Source: Actinobacteria bacterium OV450
GTDB lineage: Bacteria > Actinomycetota > Actinomycetes > Streptomycetales > Streptomycetaceae
Length of the DNA: 35,735 nt
Direction: 5' to 3'
Assembly (NCBI GenBank): GCA_001298555.1
Contig: LJCW01000387.1
Span: forward strand, 1-35,735
Every line of letters begins with the position of its first letter. Position 1 is the stretch's first letter. Positions 7,589 through 15,540 of this stretch are shown here, in pieces. A program made the position numbers and the translations under genes. Below the pieces are notes generated by a model, which was not told where the DNA came from, made no database searches, and saw only the letters and a program-made list of their open reading frames with translations.

Positions 7589-8092
7589 GTGACCCGAACT
7601 GACGTCCCTTCCGCCACCCGGCCCGGACTGCGGGACCAGGCCGCCCGGTACGCACTGCTGCCGCTGCGGATCTTCCTCGGCGTGACCTTCGTCTACGCGG
7701 GACTGGACAAGCTGACCGACTCCGCGTTCCTGTCCGCCTCCGGCCCCGGCTCCATCGGCGAACTGATGCACGGCGTGCGCGACACCTCCGCGATCCCCGC
7801 CCTGGTGGACTGGGCCCTGCTGTCGCCCGTCGGCTTCGCCGTGGTGCTCGCCATCGGGGAACTCCTCGTGGGCCTGGGCGTCCTGGCCGGGCTGCTGACC
7901 CGGATCGCGGCCACCGGCGGAGCGCTGATCTCGCTCAGCCTGTGGCTCACGGTGTCCTGGCAGGTGTCCCCGTACTACTACGGCAACGACCTGATCTACC
8001 TGATGGCCTGGATCCCGATGATCCTGGCCGGTGCGCCCTACCTGTCGCTGGACTCGCTGATCCGGTCGCGCCGGTCCCGGCGGACCGCGTAG
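7589..8092 (+). CDS. DoxX family membrane protein
   Basis: A 167-residue protein with four predicted membrane helices, typical in length and layout for DoxX. It opens the membrane part with LPLRIFLGVTFVYAGLDKL, the family's recognisable first helix, and keeps the acidic-residue-containing third helix (AIGELLVGLGVLAGLLTRIAA). Relatives include subunits tied to quinone/thiosulfate redox and, in mycobacteria, a membrane complex for oxidative stress; the role here is not known. It starts at GTG 7589, just after the preceding membrane protein. Its last 55 bases overlap the 3' end of the convergent small membrane protein gene. Confidence 0.85.
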   Translation: MTRTDVPSATRPGLRDQAARYALLPLRIFLGVTFVYAGLDKLTDSAFLSASGPGSIGELMHGVRDTSAIPALVDWALLSPVGFAVVLAIGELLVGLGVLAGLLTRIAATGGALISLSLWLTVSWQVSPYYYGNDLIYLMAWIPMILAGAPYLSLDSLIRSRRSRRTA

Positions 8093-8262
8093 GTGACCAC
8101 CCCCACCAGCGCGGCCAGGCAGAGCCCGCCCATGGTCATCGGGATGACCAGGAACCACGGCAGGTCGGCCCTCCCGGTCGCATCGAGCAGGTACAGCACG
8201 CCCGCGGCCACCAGGACCAGGCCGGCCAGCAGCCGTCCGGGCTGGAACTCATGACGCCGCAC
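8038..8262 (-). CDS. small two-helix membrane protein next to a PspC gene
   Basis: A 74-residue protein starting at GTG 8262 with GGAGG (8269-8273) six bases upstream. The start overlaps the end of the upstream PspC gene by 14 bases, so the two are translationally coupled. It has two hydrophobic helices (PGRLLAGLVLVAAGVLYLLD and LPWFLVIPMTMGGLCLAALVG) and a charged tail (RRDRRDRISESSDR). No function can be assigned from sequence. Coupling suggests it works with the PspC/LiaF-like protein. A longer reading from 8286 ignores the ribosome binding site. Confidence 0.7.
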   Translation of the reverse strand: MRRHEFQPGRLLAGLVLVAAGVLYLLDATGRADLPWFLVIPMTMGGLCLAALVGVVTYAVRRDRRDRISESSDR

Positions 8263-9616
8263 GGGCCACCTCCACCTGTCCCACACCCGCGTTCAGGTGC
8301 AGCTCGATCGTCCCCCCGGCCTCGGTGCCGGCGGACGGCTTCAGCGTCGCCTGCTGGGTTTCGCCGCCGCTCTTGATCCGTACGTCCTGACTGGTGTCCC
8401 CGGGCAGCCTGATGTCACCGAGCTTCACCGACACGTCCGCCTGCGCCGTGACCTCGCGGGGCACGATCACCTTCAGCCGGCCCGCCTTCACGCCGGCCCG
8501 GACCGAGAGGGAGCTGCCCTTGGGCACGTCCAGCCGGCTCAGGTCGAGCGTCGCCAGCCCGGTGCCCGCCGTGTACACGGGCTTCACGTCGGCCACGGCG
8601 GCCGGCCGCCACTCCACGGCCTTCCAGTCGGTGCCGATCTCGCGGGGCAGGGCGGAGGCGCCGGCCAGCAGCCCGGCGGTGATCATCGCGAGCAGGACGG
8701 TCCCGAACCCCGTCCGCCCCTTGACGGAGCTGACGGCGAGGCCCAGACCGAAGACGGCCAGCGCCGAGGCCAGCCCGATCTGCAGGGCGTACGAGAGGGT
8801 GCTGCCCTGCCAGACCGAGGCGGTGGCGATCCCCCCGGCCAGCAGGGCCAGGACGAACACCCGGCCGCCGATGCCACCGCGCGGGACCGGCGCGGCCCCG
8901 GCCCGCAGCGCCACCGCCGCGCCGCGACCGCCCGCGATGTTCCGGGCGGCGTGGGCGTCCGCGGAGTCATCCGGGCCCCACAGGTATCCGGAGGCCCCGA
9001 CGGGGCCGGTGGTGCCGTCCTTCACCAGCGGGTCCCGCCACCACGACGGGCTGCCCGGCGCAGGCGGGGCCTGGGTCTCCGGCGGCCCGGGGCGGTGCGC
9101 CGCCTGCGGCTCGGCCTCGGGGGCGGCGGTGCTGCGGCGGCGCTGCGACCAGTGCGAGGCCGCGCCGAGGGCCAGGATGACCAGGACGGAGAACACGGCC
9201 AGCCCGCCGTTGTCCAGCATCGACAGGAACAGCGCGCAGCCCACCAGGGCCGCGAACACCGCGGCCAGGGTGGCGCCCTCGACCCGGCCGGTCAGCAGCT
9301 TCTTCGCCTCGCTGTCGTCCTCGCCCTCCACCGGCAGCAGCAGCCAGGCGAAGCCGTAGAAGATCAGCCCGACACCGCCGGTGATCGCGAGGACGCCGAG
9401 CACGATCCGGAAGATCACCGGGTCCAGGTCGAAGTACCGGCCGAGACCGCCGCACACGCCCGCGAGGACCTTGTCGCGCCTGCTGCGGCGCAGCGGCGGC
9501 CGGTCGGCGCGGTCGGCGGGCCGGTCTGCGGGCCGGTCCGCGGTGCGGTCGCCCGGCGGCGGTGCCGCGCCGGCACCGGAACCGGCCGGAGACGGCGGGG
9601 AGTCGTGCTTGGTCAT
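8249..9616 (-). CDS. PspC-domain membrane protein with LiaF-like C-terminal domain
   Basis: A 455-residue protein. After a Pro/Asp/Arg-rich cytoplasmic N terminus comes a PspC domain at about 40-100 (RSRRDKVLAGVCGGLGRYF, then DPVIFRIVLGVLA and a membrane helix). Further hydrophobic segments follow, with a soluble loop holding RRRSTAAPEAE and a second helical bundle near 240-310. The last ~110 residues (LDLSRLDVPKGSSLSV to ELHLNAGVGQVEV) are a beta-repeat domain like the LiaF/YvqF C-terminal domain. LiaF inhibits the LiaS kinase in Firmicutes; this gene faces a PspC-type kinase and its regulator, so it is probably the negative or sensory partner of that pair. The ATG at 9616 has no Shine-Dalgarno. 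It is followed by an overlapping small membrane protein. Confidence 0.82.
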   Translation of the reverse strand: MTKHDSPPSPAGSGAGAAPPPGDRTADRPADRPADRADRPPLRRSRRDKVLAGVCGGLGRYFDLDPVIFRIVLGVLAITGGVGLIFYGFAWLLLPVEGEDDSEAKKLLTGRVEGATLAAVFAALVGCALFLSMLDNGGLAVFSVLVILALGAASHWSQRRRSTAAPEAEPQAAHRPGPPETQAPPAPGSPSWWRDPLVKDGTTGPVGASGYLWGPDDSADAHAARNIAGGRGAAVALRAGAAPVPRGGIGGRVFVLALLAGGIATASVWQGSTLSYALQIGLASALAVFGLGLAVSSVKGRTGFGTVLLAMITAGLLAGASALPREIGTDWKAVEWRPAAVADVKPVYTAGTGLATLDLSRLDVPKGSSLSVRAGVKAGRLKVIVPREVTAQADVSVKLGDIRLPGDTSQDVRIKSGGETQQATLKPSAGTEAGGTIELHLNAGVGQVEVARAAS

Positions 9617-9672
9617 GCGTCCATGGTGACAACCCGCCGCCCCGTGCGGCACCGGGCCCGACCCTGGCGCAA

Positions 9673-9712
9673 CCCTGATATCCCCCCGACGGAACTGGGG
9701 GGATGCCCTGAT
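9673..9712. promoter_or_regulatory. palindrome between the divergent PspC genes
   Basis: ATCCCCCC (9680-9687), nine bases, GGGGGGAT (9697-9704) is a perfect 8-bp inverted repeat, flanked by two direct copies of CCCTGAT (9673-9679 and 9706-9712). It sits midway in the 116-bp region between the PspC/LiaF-like gene and the kinase gene. An operator for the adjacent LuxR-type regulator is a reasonable guess. Confidence 0.45.
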
Positions 9713-9732
9713 GCCGCACGCACCACGCCCGT

Positions 9733-11043
9733 GTGACCATCAGTGACATGCCCGTTTCCGCCGCCCCCCGTACCCCGCACACGGCAGACGCCGACGAACC
9801 GGCCCCGCGCAGGCTCTACCGCAGCGCCGACGGCCGGATGCTCGGCGGTGTCGCGCGCGGTCTCGCCGGGCACCTCGGGCTGCCCGTCGTCTGGGTCCGG
9901 CTCGCCTTCCTCGGCCTGTTCATGTGGGGCGACGGACTGGGCGTCCTGCTCTACGCCGCGTTCTGGGTCTTCGTACCGCTGGGAGTCGGCGGCCGCACCG
10001 GCCACCGCTCCTTCTTCGAGACCCTCCCCGACGGCACGCGCCGCCTGCGCAAACCCGACAAGGGGCAGATCACCGCGCTCATCGCCCTGTGCATCGGCGC
10101 CGGGATCTTCATCTCCAAGGTCCAGCTCGGCGGCACCTCCGGCCGGTACGTGTGGCCGACGCTGCTGGTCGGCGCCGGCGTGGTCCTCGTCTGGCGGCAG
10201 GCCGACAACGCCCGCCGCGCCCACTGGGGCGCCGCAGGCGGGCGCAACGCCCGACTGCTCCAGATGGCCCGCGGGTTCGCCGGCGTCGCCCTGGTCGGCG
10301 TGGGCCTGACCGTCTTCATCGTCGTCCGCGGCTCCGCGGCGCAGCTCGGCAACGTGCTGACCGCGGCCCTCGCCGTGCTCGTCGGCATCGCCCTGCTGGC
10401 CGGACCCTGGCTGATCCGCATGACCCAGGACCTCTCCGAGGAACGCCTGATGCGCATCCGCGCCCAGGAACGCGCCGAGGTCGCCGCCCACGTGCACGAC
10501 TCGGTGCTGCACACCCTCACCCTGATCCAGCGCAACGCGGAGGACGTCGGCGAGGTGCGCCGCCTCGCCCGCGCGCAGGAGCGCGAGCTGCGGAACTGGC
10601 TGTACAAGCCGGAGGGCACCGGCAAGGACGAGGCCGATGAGCCCGCCACCCTCGCGGAGGCCGTCAAGAAGACGGCGGCCGAGGTGGAGGACCACCACGG
10701 CGTACCGATCGAGGTCGTCGTCGTCGGCGACTGCCCGCTCGACGAGAGGCTGGCCGCACAGATGCAGGCCGCGCGCGAGGCGATGGTCAACGCCGCCAAG
10801 TACGGTGGCGAGGGCGGACCGGTGCAGGTGTACGCCGAGGTGGAGGGGCGGCAGGTGTTCGTGTCCGTACGGGACCGGGGACCGGGCTTCGACGTCGACG
10901 CGGTACCGGACGACCGCATGGGCGTACGAGAATCGATCATCGGCCGGATGCAGCGCAACGGCGGGACCGCACGACTGCGGTCCGCGCCCGACGGCGGCAC
11001 GGAAGTCGAGCTGGAGATGGAGAGGGCGGCGAACGCAGCATGA
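9733..11043 (+). CDS. PspC-domain sensor histidine kinase (HisKA_3 type)
   Basis: A 436-residue membrane kinase. The N-terminal PspC domain (about 27-90: RLYRSADGRMLGGVARGLAGH, then VRLAFLGLFMWGDGLGVLLY) is followed by three or four further helices (about 110-235). The dimerisation/phosphoacceptor segment is ERAEVAAHVHDSVLHTL, with the HD histidine at 255. The HATPase_c domain follows with an N-box (REAMVNAAKYG), a G1 box (VRDRGPGFD) and a late GGTEVELEME strand. It is the kinase half of a NarL-type two-component system, and its stop overlaps the regulator start by four bases (ATGA). It would sense an envelope signal through PspC, probably with the divergent LiaF-like protein. GTG 9733 is used; ATG 9748 is an equally possible start, and neither has a clear Shine-Dalgarno. 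Confidence 0.9.
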   Translation: MTISDMPVSAAPRTPHTADADEPAPRRLYRSADGRMLGGVARGLAGHLGLPVVWVRLAFLGLFMWGDGLGVLLYAAFWVFVPLGVGGRTGHRSFFETLPDGTRRLRKPDKGQITALIALCIGAGIFISKVQLGGTSGRYVWPTLLVGAGVVLVWRQADNARRAHWGAAGGRNARLLQMARGFAGVALVGVGLTVFIVVRGSAAQLGNVLTAALAVLVGIALLAGPWLIRMTQDLSEERLMRIRAQERAEVAAHVHDSVLHTLTLIQRNAEDVGEVRRLARAQERELRNWLYKPEGTGKDEADEPATLAEAVKKTAAEVEDHHGVPIEVVVVGDCPLDERLAAQMQAAREAMVNAAKYGGEGGPVQVYAEVEGRQVFVSVRDRGPGFDVDAVPDDRMGVRESIIGRMQRNGGTARLRSAPDGGTEVELEMERAANAA

Positions 11044-11732
11044 CCGAAGAGACCGGCGTCGGGGGAGTGGCCAGGCACGTTCGGGTGGTCCTCGTCGACG
11101 ACCACCGGATGTTCCGTACGGGCGTGCAGGCCGAGATCGGCGAGACCGCCCGGACCGGGGTCGAGGTCGTCGGCGAGGCGGCCGACGTCGACCAGGCCGT
11201 CACCGTCATCACCGCGACCCGGCCCGAGGTGGTCCTGCTCGACGTGCACCTGCCCGGAGGCGGCGGGGTCGAGGTGCTGCGGCGCTGCGCCCCGCTGATG
11301 GCGGCGTCCGAGGACCAGGTGCGGTTCCTGGCCCTGTCGGTGTCGGACGCGGCGGAGGACGTCATCGGGGTCATCCGGGGCGGCGCGCGCGGGTACGTCA
11401 CCAAGACCATCACCGGGACCGACCTGGTGGACTCGATCTTCCGGGTGCAGGAGGGGGACGCGGTGTTCTCCCCGCGTCTCGCGGGCTTCGTCCTGGATGC
11501 CTTCGCCTCGACGGACGCCCCGCCGGTCGACGAGGACCTGGACCGCCTGACGCAGCGCGAGCGCGAGGTGCTGCGGCTGATCGCGCGCGGGTACGCGTAC
11601 AAGGAGATCGCCAAGCAGCTCTTCATCTCGGTGAAGACCGTCGAGTCGCACGTCTCGGCGGTCCTCAGGAAGCTCCAGCTCTCCAACCGGCACGAGCTGA
11701 CCCGCTGGGCGACGGCGCGCCGGCTGGTGTGA
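11040..11732 (+). CDS. LuxR/NarL-family response regulator
   Basis: A 230-residue cytoplasmic transcription factor. The receiver domain covers about 14-135: acidic pair Asp20-Asp21 (VLVDDHRMF), phosphoacceptor Asp68 in VVLLDVHLP, and the conserved Lys in GYVTKT. The LuxR helix-turn-helix follows at about 165-225 (LTQREREVLRLIARGYAYKEIA, then SVKTVESHVSAVLRKL). Coupled to the upstream PspC kinase by an ATGA overlap, it is that kinase's partner. Likely targets are the divergent PspC/LiaF-like gene and its own operon through the palindrome at 9680-9704. A tandem repeat follows the gene; no clean terminator is seen. Confidence 0.93.
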   Translation: MTEETGVGGVARHVRVVLVDDHRMFRTGVQAEIGETARTGVEVVGEAADVDQAVTVITATRPEVVLLDVHLPGGGGVEVLRRCAPLMAASEDQVRFLALSVSDAAEDVIGVIRGGARGYVTKTITGTDLVDSIFRVQEGDAVFSPRLAGFVLDAFASTDAPPVDEDLDRLTQREREVLRLIARGYAYKEIAKQLFISVKTVESHVSAVLRKLQLSNRHELTRWATARRLV

Positions 11733-11760
11733 GCCGGGCCCCCGCCCCGGGACCCCGGTC

Positions 11761-11821
11761 GGCGGTCTCCGGATCCGGCGGTCTCCGGTTCGGGAGGTCT
11801 CCGGTTCCGGCGGTCTTCGGA
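11761..11821. repeat. four imperfect ~16-bp tandem repeats
   Basis: The unit GGCGGTCTCCGGATCC is repeated about four times with small changes (GGCGGTCTCCGGTTC, GGGAGGTCTCCGGTTCC, GGCGGTCTTCGGA) in the gap between the response regulator and the esterase gene. The gap (11733-11901) has no other gene. Confidence 0.75.
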
Positions 11822-11901
11822 CGGCGATCCTTGGCCTGTGATTTACGCCGCAGCCACCGGCGGGAACCCTTGCGTACGGCGCGGCCCTCTTGGGTGGCGT
11901 G

Positions 11902-13014
11902 ATGAGCTTGACCGGGATCCCCCTCTTCGCGACGGCGATCGTCCTCACGGCGATCGCCGTCGTCCTTCCGCTGGCCGTGTGGAGCAAGGTGCGCGGCCCC
12001 GTCGTCGTACGGGTCTCGACCCGGGCCCTGATGGTGCTGTTCGCCCAGGTCACCGCCGTGGCCCTGGTGTTCATCGGGGTGAACCGGCAGGAGACCTTCT
12101 ACAACTCCTGGGGTGATCTGCTCGGCACGGGCAAGTACGTGACCGCCGCCCCCGACCTCGGCCCGGACGGGCTCGGCGGCAGGAAGGCCACGGAGGTCAA
12201 GGCGGAGCCGAAGGTCCACCAGGACTTCCAGCCGGTCGAGGGCCTCGGCGGCCGCGTCAAGAAGACCGAGCTCAACGGCAAGATCTCCGGGGTCAAGGGC
12301 GACGTCATGGTGTGGCTCCCGCCCCAGTACGACGAGCCGGCGTACAAGGACAAGAAGTTCCCGGTGGTCGAGCTGATCCCGGGCATACCCGGGACGGGCA
12401 AGTCCTGGTTCCAGGGGCTCAAGGCGGCCGAGGTGCTGGAGCCGCTGATGAAGAGCGGCAAGGTGCAGCCGTTCATCCTGGTCTCGCCGCGCGCGATGCT
12501 GCTGGGCAACGGCGACACCGGCTGCGCGAACATCGCCGGGAAGGTCAACGCCGACAGCTGGTTCAGCGTCGACGTCCGCAAGATGGTCACCGACAACTTC
12601 CGGGCGTCGGACGAGGCCCGCACCTGGGGCGTCGCCGGGTACTCGGCGGGCGCGTACTGCGCGGCGAAGCTGGCGATCCTGCACCCCGACCGCTACAGCG
12701 CGGCCGTCTCCCTGTCCGGCTACAACGACCCGGGCCAGGAGCCCACCTCGCTGGTCGCCCAGGACCCGGAGATGCGGCGCACCCACAACCTGAAGGCCCT
12801 GCTCAAGGCCGCGCCCGCGCCGCCGGCGGTGGCGCTGTGGATGTCGGGCGCCGAGCAGGACGGCTACCTGTCCGGCACGGATCTCAAGTCCATTGCACAG
12901 AATCCGACCACGGTGCACGCGGAGAAGGTCACCGGCGGGCACAACCTCGACTCGTGGTCGAAGCAGATCCCGCAGACCTTCGGCTGGCTGAGCACGCAGA
13001 TCAAGACGCCGTAG
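11902..13014 (+). CDS. membrane-anchored putative esterase (antigen 85/FrmB-like fold)
   Basis: A 370-residue protein. Two N-terminal hydrophobic helices (about 5-28 and 36-58) anchor it, and the rest is an extracytoplasmic alpha/beta hydrolase of the putative-esterase group that includes S-formylglutathione hydrolase and mycobacterial antigen 85. Visible features are VWLPPQYDEP, the oxyanion-side PVVELIPGIPG, the nucleophile elbow GYSAG with Ser248, an acidic residue in SGAEQDGYL, and the catalytic His in TGGHNLDSW. Natural substrate is unknown; acyl transfer or ester hydrolysis at the envelope is likely. ATG 11902 is chosen; GTG 11899 and TTG 11890 are in frame and no strong Shine-Dalgarno separates them. 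It converges on the NlpC/P60 gene with only 23 bases between. Confidence 0.83.
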   Translation: MSLTGIPLFATAIVLTAIAVVLPLAVWSKVRGPVVVRVSTRALMVLFAQVTAVALVFIGVNRQETFYNSWGDLLGTGKYVTAAPDLGPDGLGGRKATEVKAEPKVHQDFQPVEGLGGRVKKTELNGKISGVKGDVMVWLPPQYDEPAYKDKKFPVVELIPGIPGTGKSWFQGLKAAEVLEPLMKSGKVQPFILVSPRAMLLGNGDTGCANIAGKVNADSWFSVDVRKMVTDNFRASDEARTWGVAGYSAGAYCAAKLAILHPDRYSAAVSLSGYNDPGQEPTSLVAQDPEMRRTHNLKALLKAAPAPPAVALWMSGAEQDGYLSGTDLKSIAQNPTTVHAEKVTGGHNLDSWSKQIPQTFGWLSTQIKTP

Positions 13015-13037
13015 GTCCGCTCACCCCCCACGTCCCG

Positions 13038-14093
13038 TCACGCCGGGCGGGAGGCGCCGGCCCAGGGCATGGAGTCGACCGGGGCCACCCGGACCGTCGA
13101 ACCGGGCCGCGGGGCGTGGATCATCTGGCCGTTGCCGATGTACAGGCCGACGTGGGTCACCCCGGAGTAGAAGAACACCAGGTCGCCGGGGGCCAGCTGG
13201 TCGCGGGAGACGCGCTGTCCCGCGTTGATCTGGGTGTAGGTGGTGCGGGGGAGGGACACCCCGGCCGAGCGCCAGGCCGCCTGGGTCAGGCCGGAGCAGT
13301 CGAACGAGCCCGGTCCCGTCGCGCCCCAGACGTACGGTTTGCCGATCGCCCCGTACGCGAAGGCCACCGCGCGGGCCGCGCGCGAGCCGTCCGCAGGCGC
13401 CGGAGCCGTGGCGGCCGGACCGGCCGGGGCCGCGCCCGGGACGGCCGCGCCCGGAGCGGACTGCGCCTCGTACGAGGCGCGCTCCTCGGCGGTGAGCTTG
13501 GCCAGCAGCTGCTTGGCGGCGGTGAGCTTTCCCTCGACGGTGGCCTTGGCCGCGGCGAGTTCGCCCTCGCGGGCCCGCAGGTCGGCGAGCCGGCCGGCCG
13601 CCTGGTCCTTGAGCTGCCCGACCTCCTCCAGCCGGCGCCGTACCGAGGAGATCCCGGAGGCACTGCGGTCGCCGGTCCGGGTGAGGAACGAGGCCCGGTC
13701 CAGGTAGTCCTGCGGGTCCGCGGCCAGTGCCAGCTGCATGGCGGGTCCCAGCCCGCCGCTGCGGTACTGGCCTGCGGCCAGCGAGCCGAGCGCCCGGCGG
13801 GCGGTGTTGAGCTGGTCGGTCTTGCGGGCGGTCTCGTCGCGCAGCCCGTCGAGCGAGCGCTGGGCCTCCTCGGCCTTCTCCTTCGCCCCGTTGTACCGCT
13901 CGGTCGCCTCCTCGGCCTCCTCGTAGAGCCGGTCCACCTCGGCCTTCACCTGGGAGGGCGTCTGCTGGGGGTCGGCCTGCGAGGTGCCTTCGAAGGCGGT
14001 GGCGGTGGCAGCGCCCGCGAGGGCGAGCGTGGCGGCGGTCCGTACGGTGCCGCGGGAGAGCGGGCGCTGCCTGGGCTTTCGGTGACTGGCCAC
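13038..14093 (-). CDS. secreted NlpC/P60 peptidoglycan endopeptidase
   Basis: A 351-residue cell-wall hydrolase that should cut peptide stems of peptidoglycan. GTG 14093 has GAGG five bases upstream. Order: basic N terminus and signal-like helix (about 15-40, with TAATLALAGAATATAFEGTSQA), a long coiled-coil part (45-110 and 150-210, Glu/Ala/Lys-rich), an Ala/Pro linker (212-236), then the NlpC/P60 domain (237-351). Catalytic residues are Cys266 in SFDCSGL, His314 in VTHVGLYIG and His326 in MIHAPR. The coiled-coil plus NlpC/P60 design is that of RipA-type and related actinobacterial division or spore hydrolases. No c-di-AMP (ydaO) riboswitch is seen in the ~130 bases upstream, although some Streptomyces hydrolase genes have one. 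Confidence 0.93.
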   Translation of the reverse strand: MASHRKPRQRPLSRGTVRTAATLALAGAATATAFEGTSQADPQQTPSQVKAEVDRLYEEAEEATERYNGAKEKAEEAQRSLDGLRDETARKTDQLNTARRALGSLAAGQYRSGGLGPAMQLALAADPQDYLDRASFLTRTGDRSASGISSVRRRLEEVGQLKDQAAGRLADLRAREGELAAAKATVEGKLTAAKQLLAKLTAEERASYEAQSAPGAAVPGAAPAGPAATAPAPADGSRAARAVAFAYGAIGKPYVWGATGPGSFDCSGLTQAAWRSAGVSLPRTTYTQINAGQRVSRDQLAPGDLVFFYSGVTHVGLYIGNGQMIHAPRPGSTVRVAPVDSMPWAGASRPA

Positions 14094-14219
14094 GCGGGCC
14101 TCACGTCCTTCCTCGCTCGGGAGCTCGGTGCTTGGAGGAGGACGCTAGACCGGAAGGTAACGGCCGGATGACGAGATGATCGCAAGTGCCCCGACCCGAC
14201 CGGATGTGGCGGGTTCGGA

Positions 14220-14573
14220 TCAGTGCCAGAGGACGGCGATGAAGATATTGACCACGGTCAGTCCGCCGACCGCGCCGAACAGCGCCTTGTCCACGTGCTC
14301 CTCGTCCCGCTTCACGTAGACGAGCGCGAGGATCACGAAGAGCACGGCGAGCTTCACGCCGATCTTGATGTTGTTGACGTGGCCGCCGTCCACCTCGCGG
14401 AAGCCGACCAGCAGGACGCCGGTGACGAGCATCGTCAGCGCGCCGTGCAGCATCGCCGGGACGAAGCGGGCGGTGCCGGCGCTCATCGCCTTCATCTGGG
14501 TCAGGAACCCGCCCAGCAGGGCGGCGATACCGATGATGTGCAGGCCCACGAAGACACTGATGAGTACGTCCAT
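14220..14573 (-). CDS. small integral membrane protein (four helices)
   Basis: A 117-residue protein, almost entirely hydrophobic: helices at about 2-24 (VLISVFVGLHIIGIAALLGGF), 40-58 (FVPAMLHGALTMLVTGVLLVG), 70-88 (KIGVKLAVLFVILALVYV) and 97-115. A conserved-looking loop HVNNIKIGVKL precedes helix three. No known activity can be assigned. ATG 14573 is the only sensible start; no clear Shine-Dalgarno. It follows the hydrolase gene by 26 bases on the same strand and may be cotranscribed with it. The downstream side is free of genes until the P60 gene's upstream region. Confidence 0.75.
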   Translation of the reverse strand: MDVLISVFVGLHIIGIAALLGGFLTQMKAMSAGTARFVPAMLHGALTMLVTGVLLVGFREVDGGHVNNIKIGVKLAVLFVILALVYVKRDEEHVDKALFGAVGGLTVVNIFIAVLWH

Positions 14574-14599
14574 GGCAGCGAGCGTACGGGGGCTCCAGG

Positions 14600-15499
14600 T
14601 CAGCCCAGGAAGCGGGTCAGCTCCTCGATGACCACCTCGGGCCGCTCCTCCGGCAGGTAGTGCCCGCTGCCGTCGACGCGGACCACGCGGGTGTCGGTGC
14701 CCAGGGCGGGGACGGCGGTCACCAAGCTCTCGTAGTTGCTGTACTCGCCGCCGAGGGCCAGGATCGGCGCGTCCACCGGGGCGTACGTGGCCAGGTCGGC
14801 GATGTCCCGGGTGAAGGTCCGATACCAGTCGTTGGCCGCGCGTACGGCCTCCGGTGCGTCGTAGGCGCGGGCGTACACCTCGCGGGCGTGGGCGTCGACC
14901 GCGGCCGGGTCGGCGGTGGCGTTCTCGAACAGCCAGTCCAGCAGCAGGTGGAAACGGCCGGCGAGCAGCTGCTCGGGGAGCCCGTGGACCTGGTTGAAGG
15001 CGAACCACCACTTGTGCGGCTCGCCCTGCCGGGGGAGCAGGGTCTGCCGGGCCCAGCTCTCGTCGGGGTGGGACACGTCCAGAAGGGCGATCTTGCGGGT
15101 CGCCTCGGGGTGGTTGGCGGCGTACGCGTAGGCCACCATCGCGCCGATGTCGTGGCCGGCGAGGTGCGCGGGGCCGACCCCGAGCCGGCCGAGCAGTGCA
15201 TGGATGTCGCGGGCCAGGGTCTTCTTGTCGTATCCGGTCGCGGGCTTGCCGGAGCCGCCCATGCCGCGCAGGTCGACGGCGATCACGCGGTAGCGGGCGG
15301 CCAGGGCGGGCAGCACCTTGCGCCACTGCCACCACGTCTGCGGCCAGCCGCCGAGCAGGACGAGCGGCTCGCCGCTGCCGCCCTCGACGTAGTGGAGGCG
15401 GGTGCCGTCGACGTCGGCGTGGTGGCTGGTGAAGCCGCCGTCGAGGGAGGCGGCGAGCGCGGCGTCGTCGAACGGCCGGGGAGCGGCGGTGTCGGGCAT
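14600..15499 (-). CDS. epoxide-hydrolase-like alpha/beta hydrolase
   Basis: A 299-residue soluble alpha/beta hydrolase. The nucleophile elbow is LAGHDIGAM with Asp117, which places it with epoxide hydrolases and haloalkane dehalogenases rather than serine esterases. The general base is probably His in DGSGHYLPEE near the C terminus. The oxyanion motif, normally HGxP before WWxW, reads GGWP here (Gly50-Gly51-Trp-Pro), so the usual His is missing. VDLRGMGGSGKP is the family loop. ATG 15499 has GAGGA seven bases upstream. It is divergent from an ArsR regulator, and three copies of a 15-bp element lie in the shared promoter region, so it is probably repressed by that regulator. Substrate unknown. 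Confidence 0.85.
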   Translation of the reverse strand: MPDTAAPRPFDDAALAASLDGGFTSHHADVDGTRLHYVEGGSGEPLVLLGGWPQTWWQWRKVLPALAARYRVIAVDLRGMGGSGKPATGYDKKTLARDIHALLGRLGVGPAHLAGHDIGAMVAYAYAANHPEATRKIALLDVSHPDESWARQTLLPRQGEPHKWWFAFNQVHGLPEQLLAGRFHLLLDWLFENATADPAAVDAHAREVYARAYDAPEAVRAANDWYRTFTRDIADLATYAPVDAPILALGGEYSNYESLVTAVPALGTDTRVVRVDGSGHYLPEERPEVVIEELTRFLG

Positions 15500-15540
15500 G
15501 GGAGGTCCTCACGGGCACGGTGACGGATGGACCGCGACCG

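Noticed and set aside
14094..14219. c-di-AMP (ydaO) riboswitch upstream of the NlpC/P60 gene
   Set aside because: Expected for some Streptomyces hydrolases, but the gap is too short and none of the conserved ydaO stems can be found.
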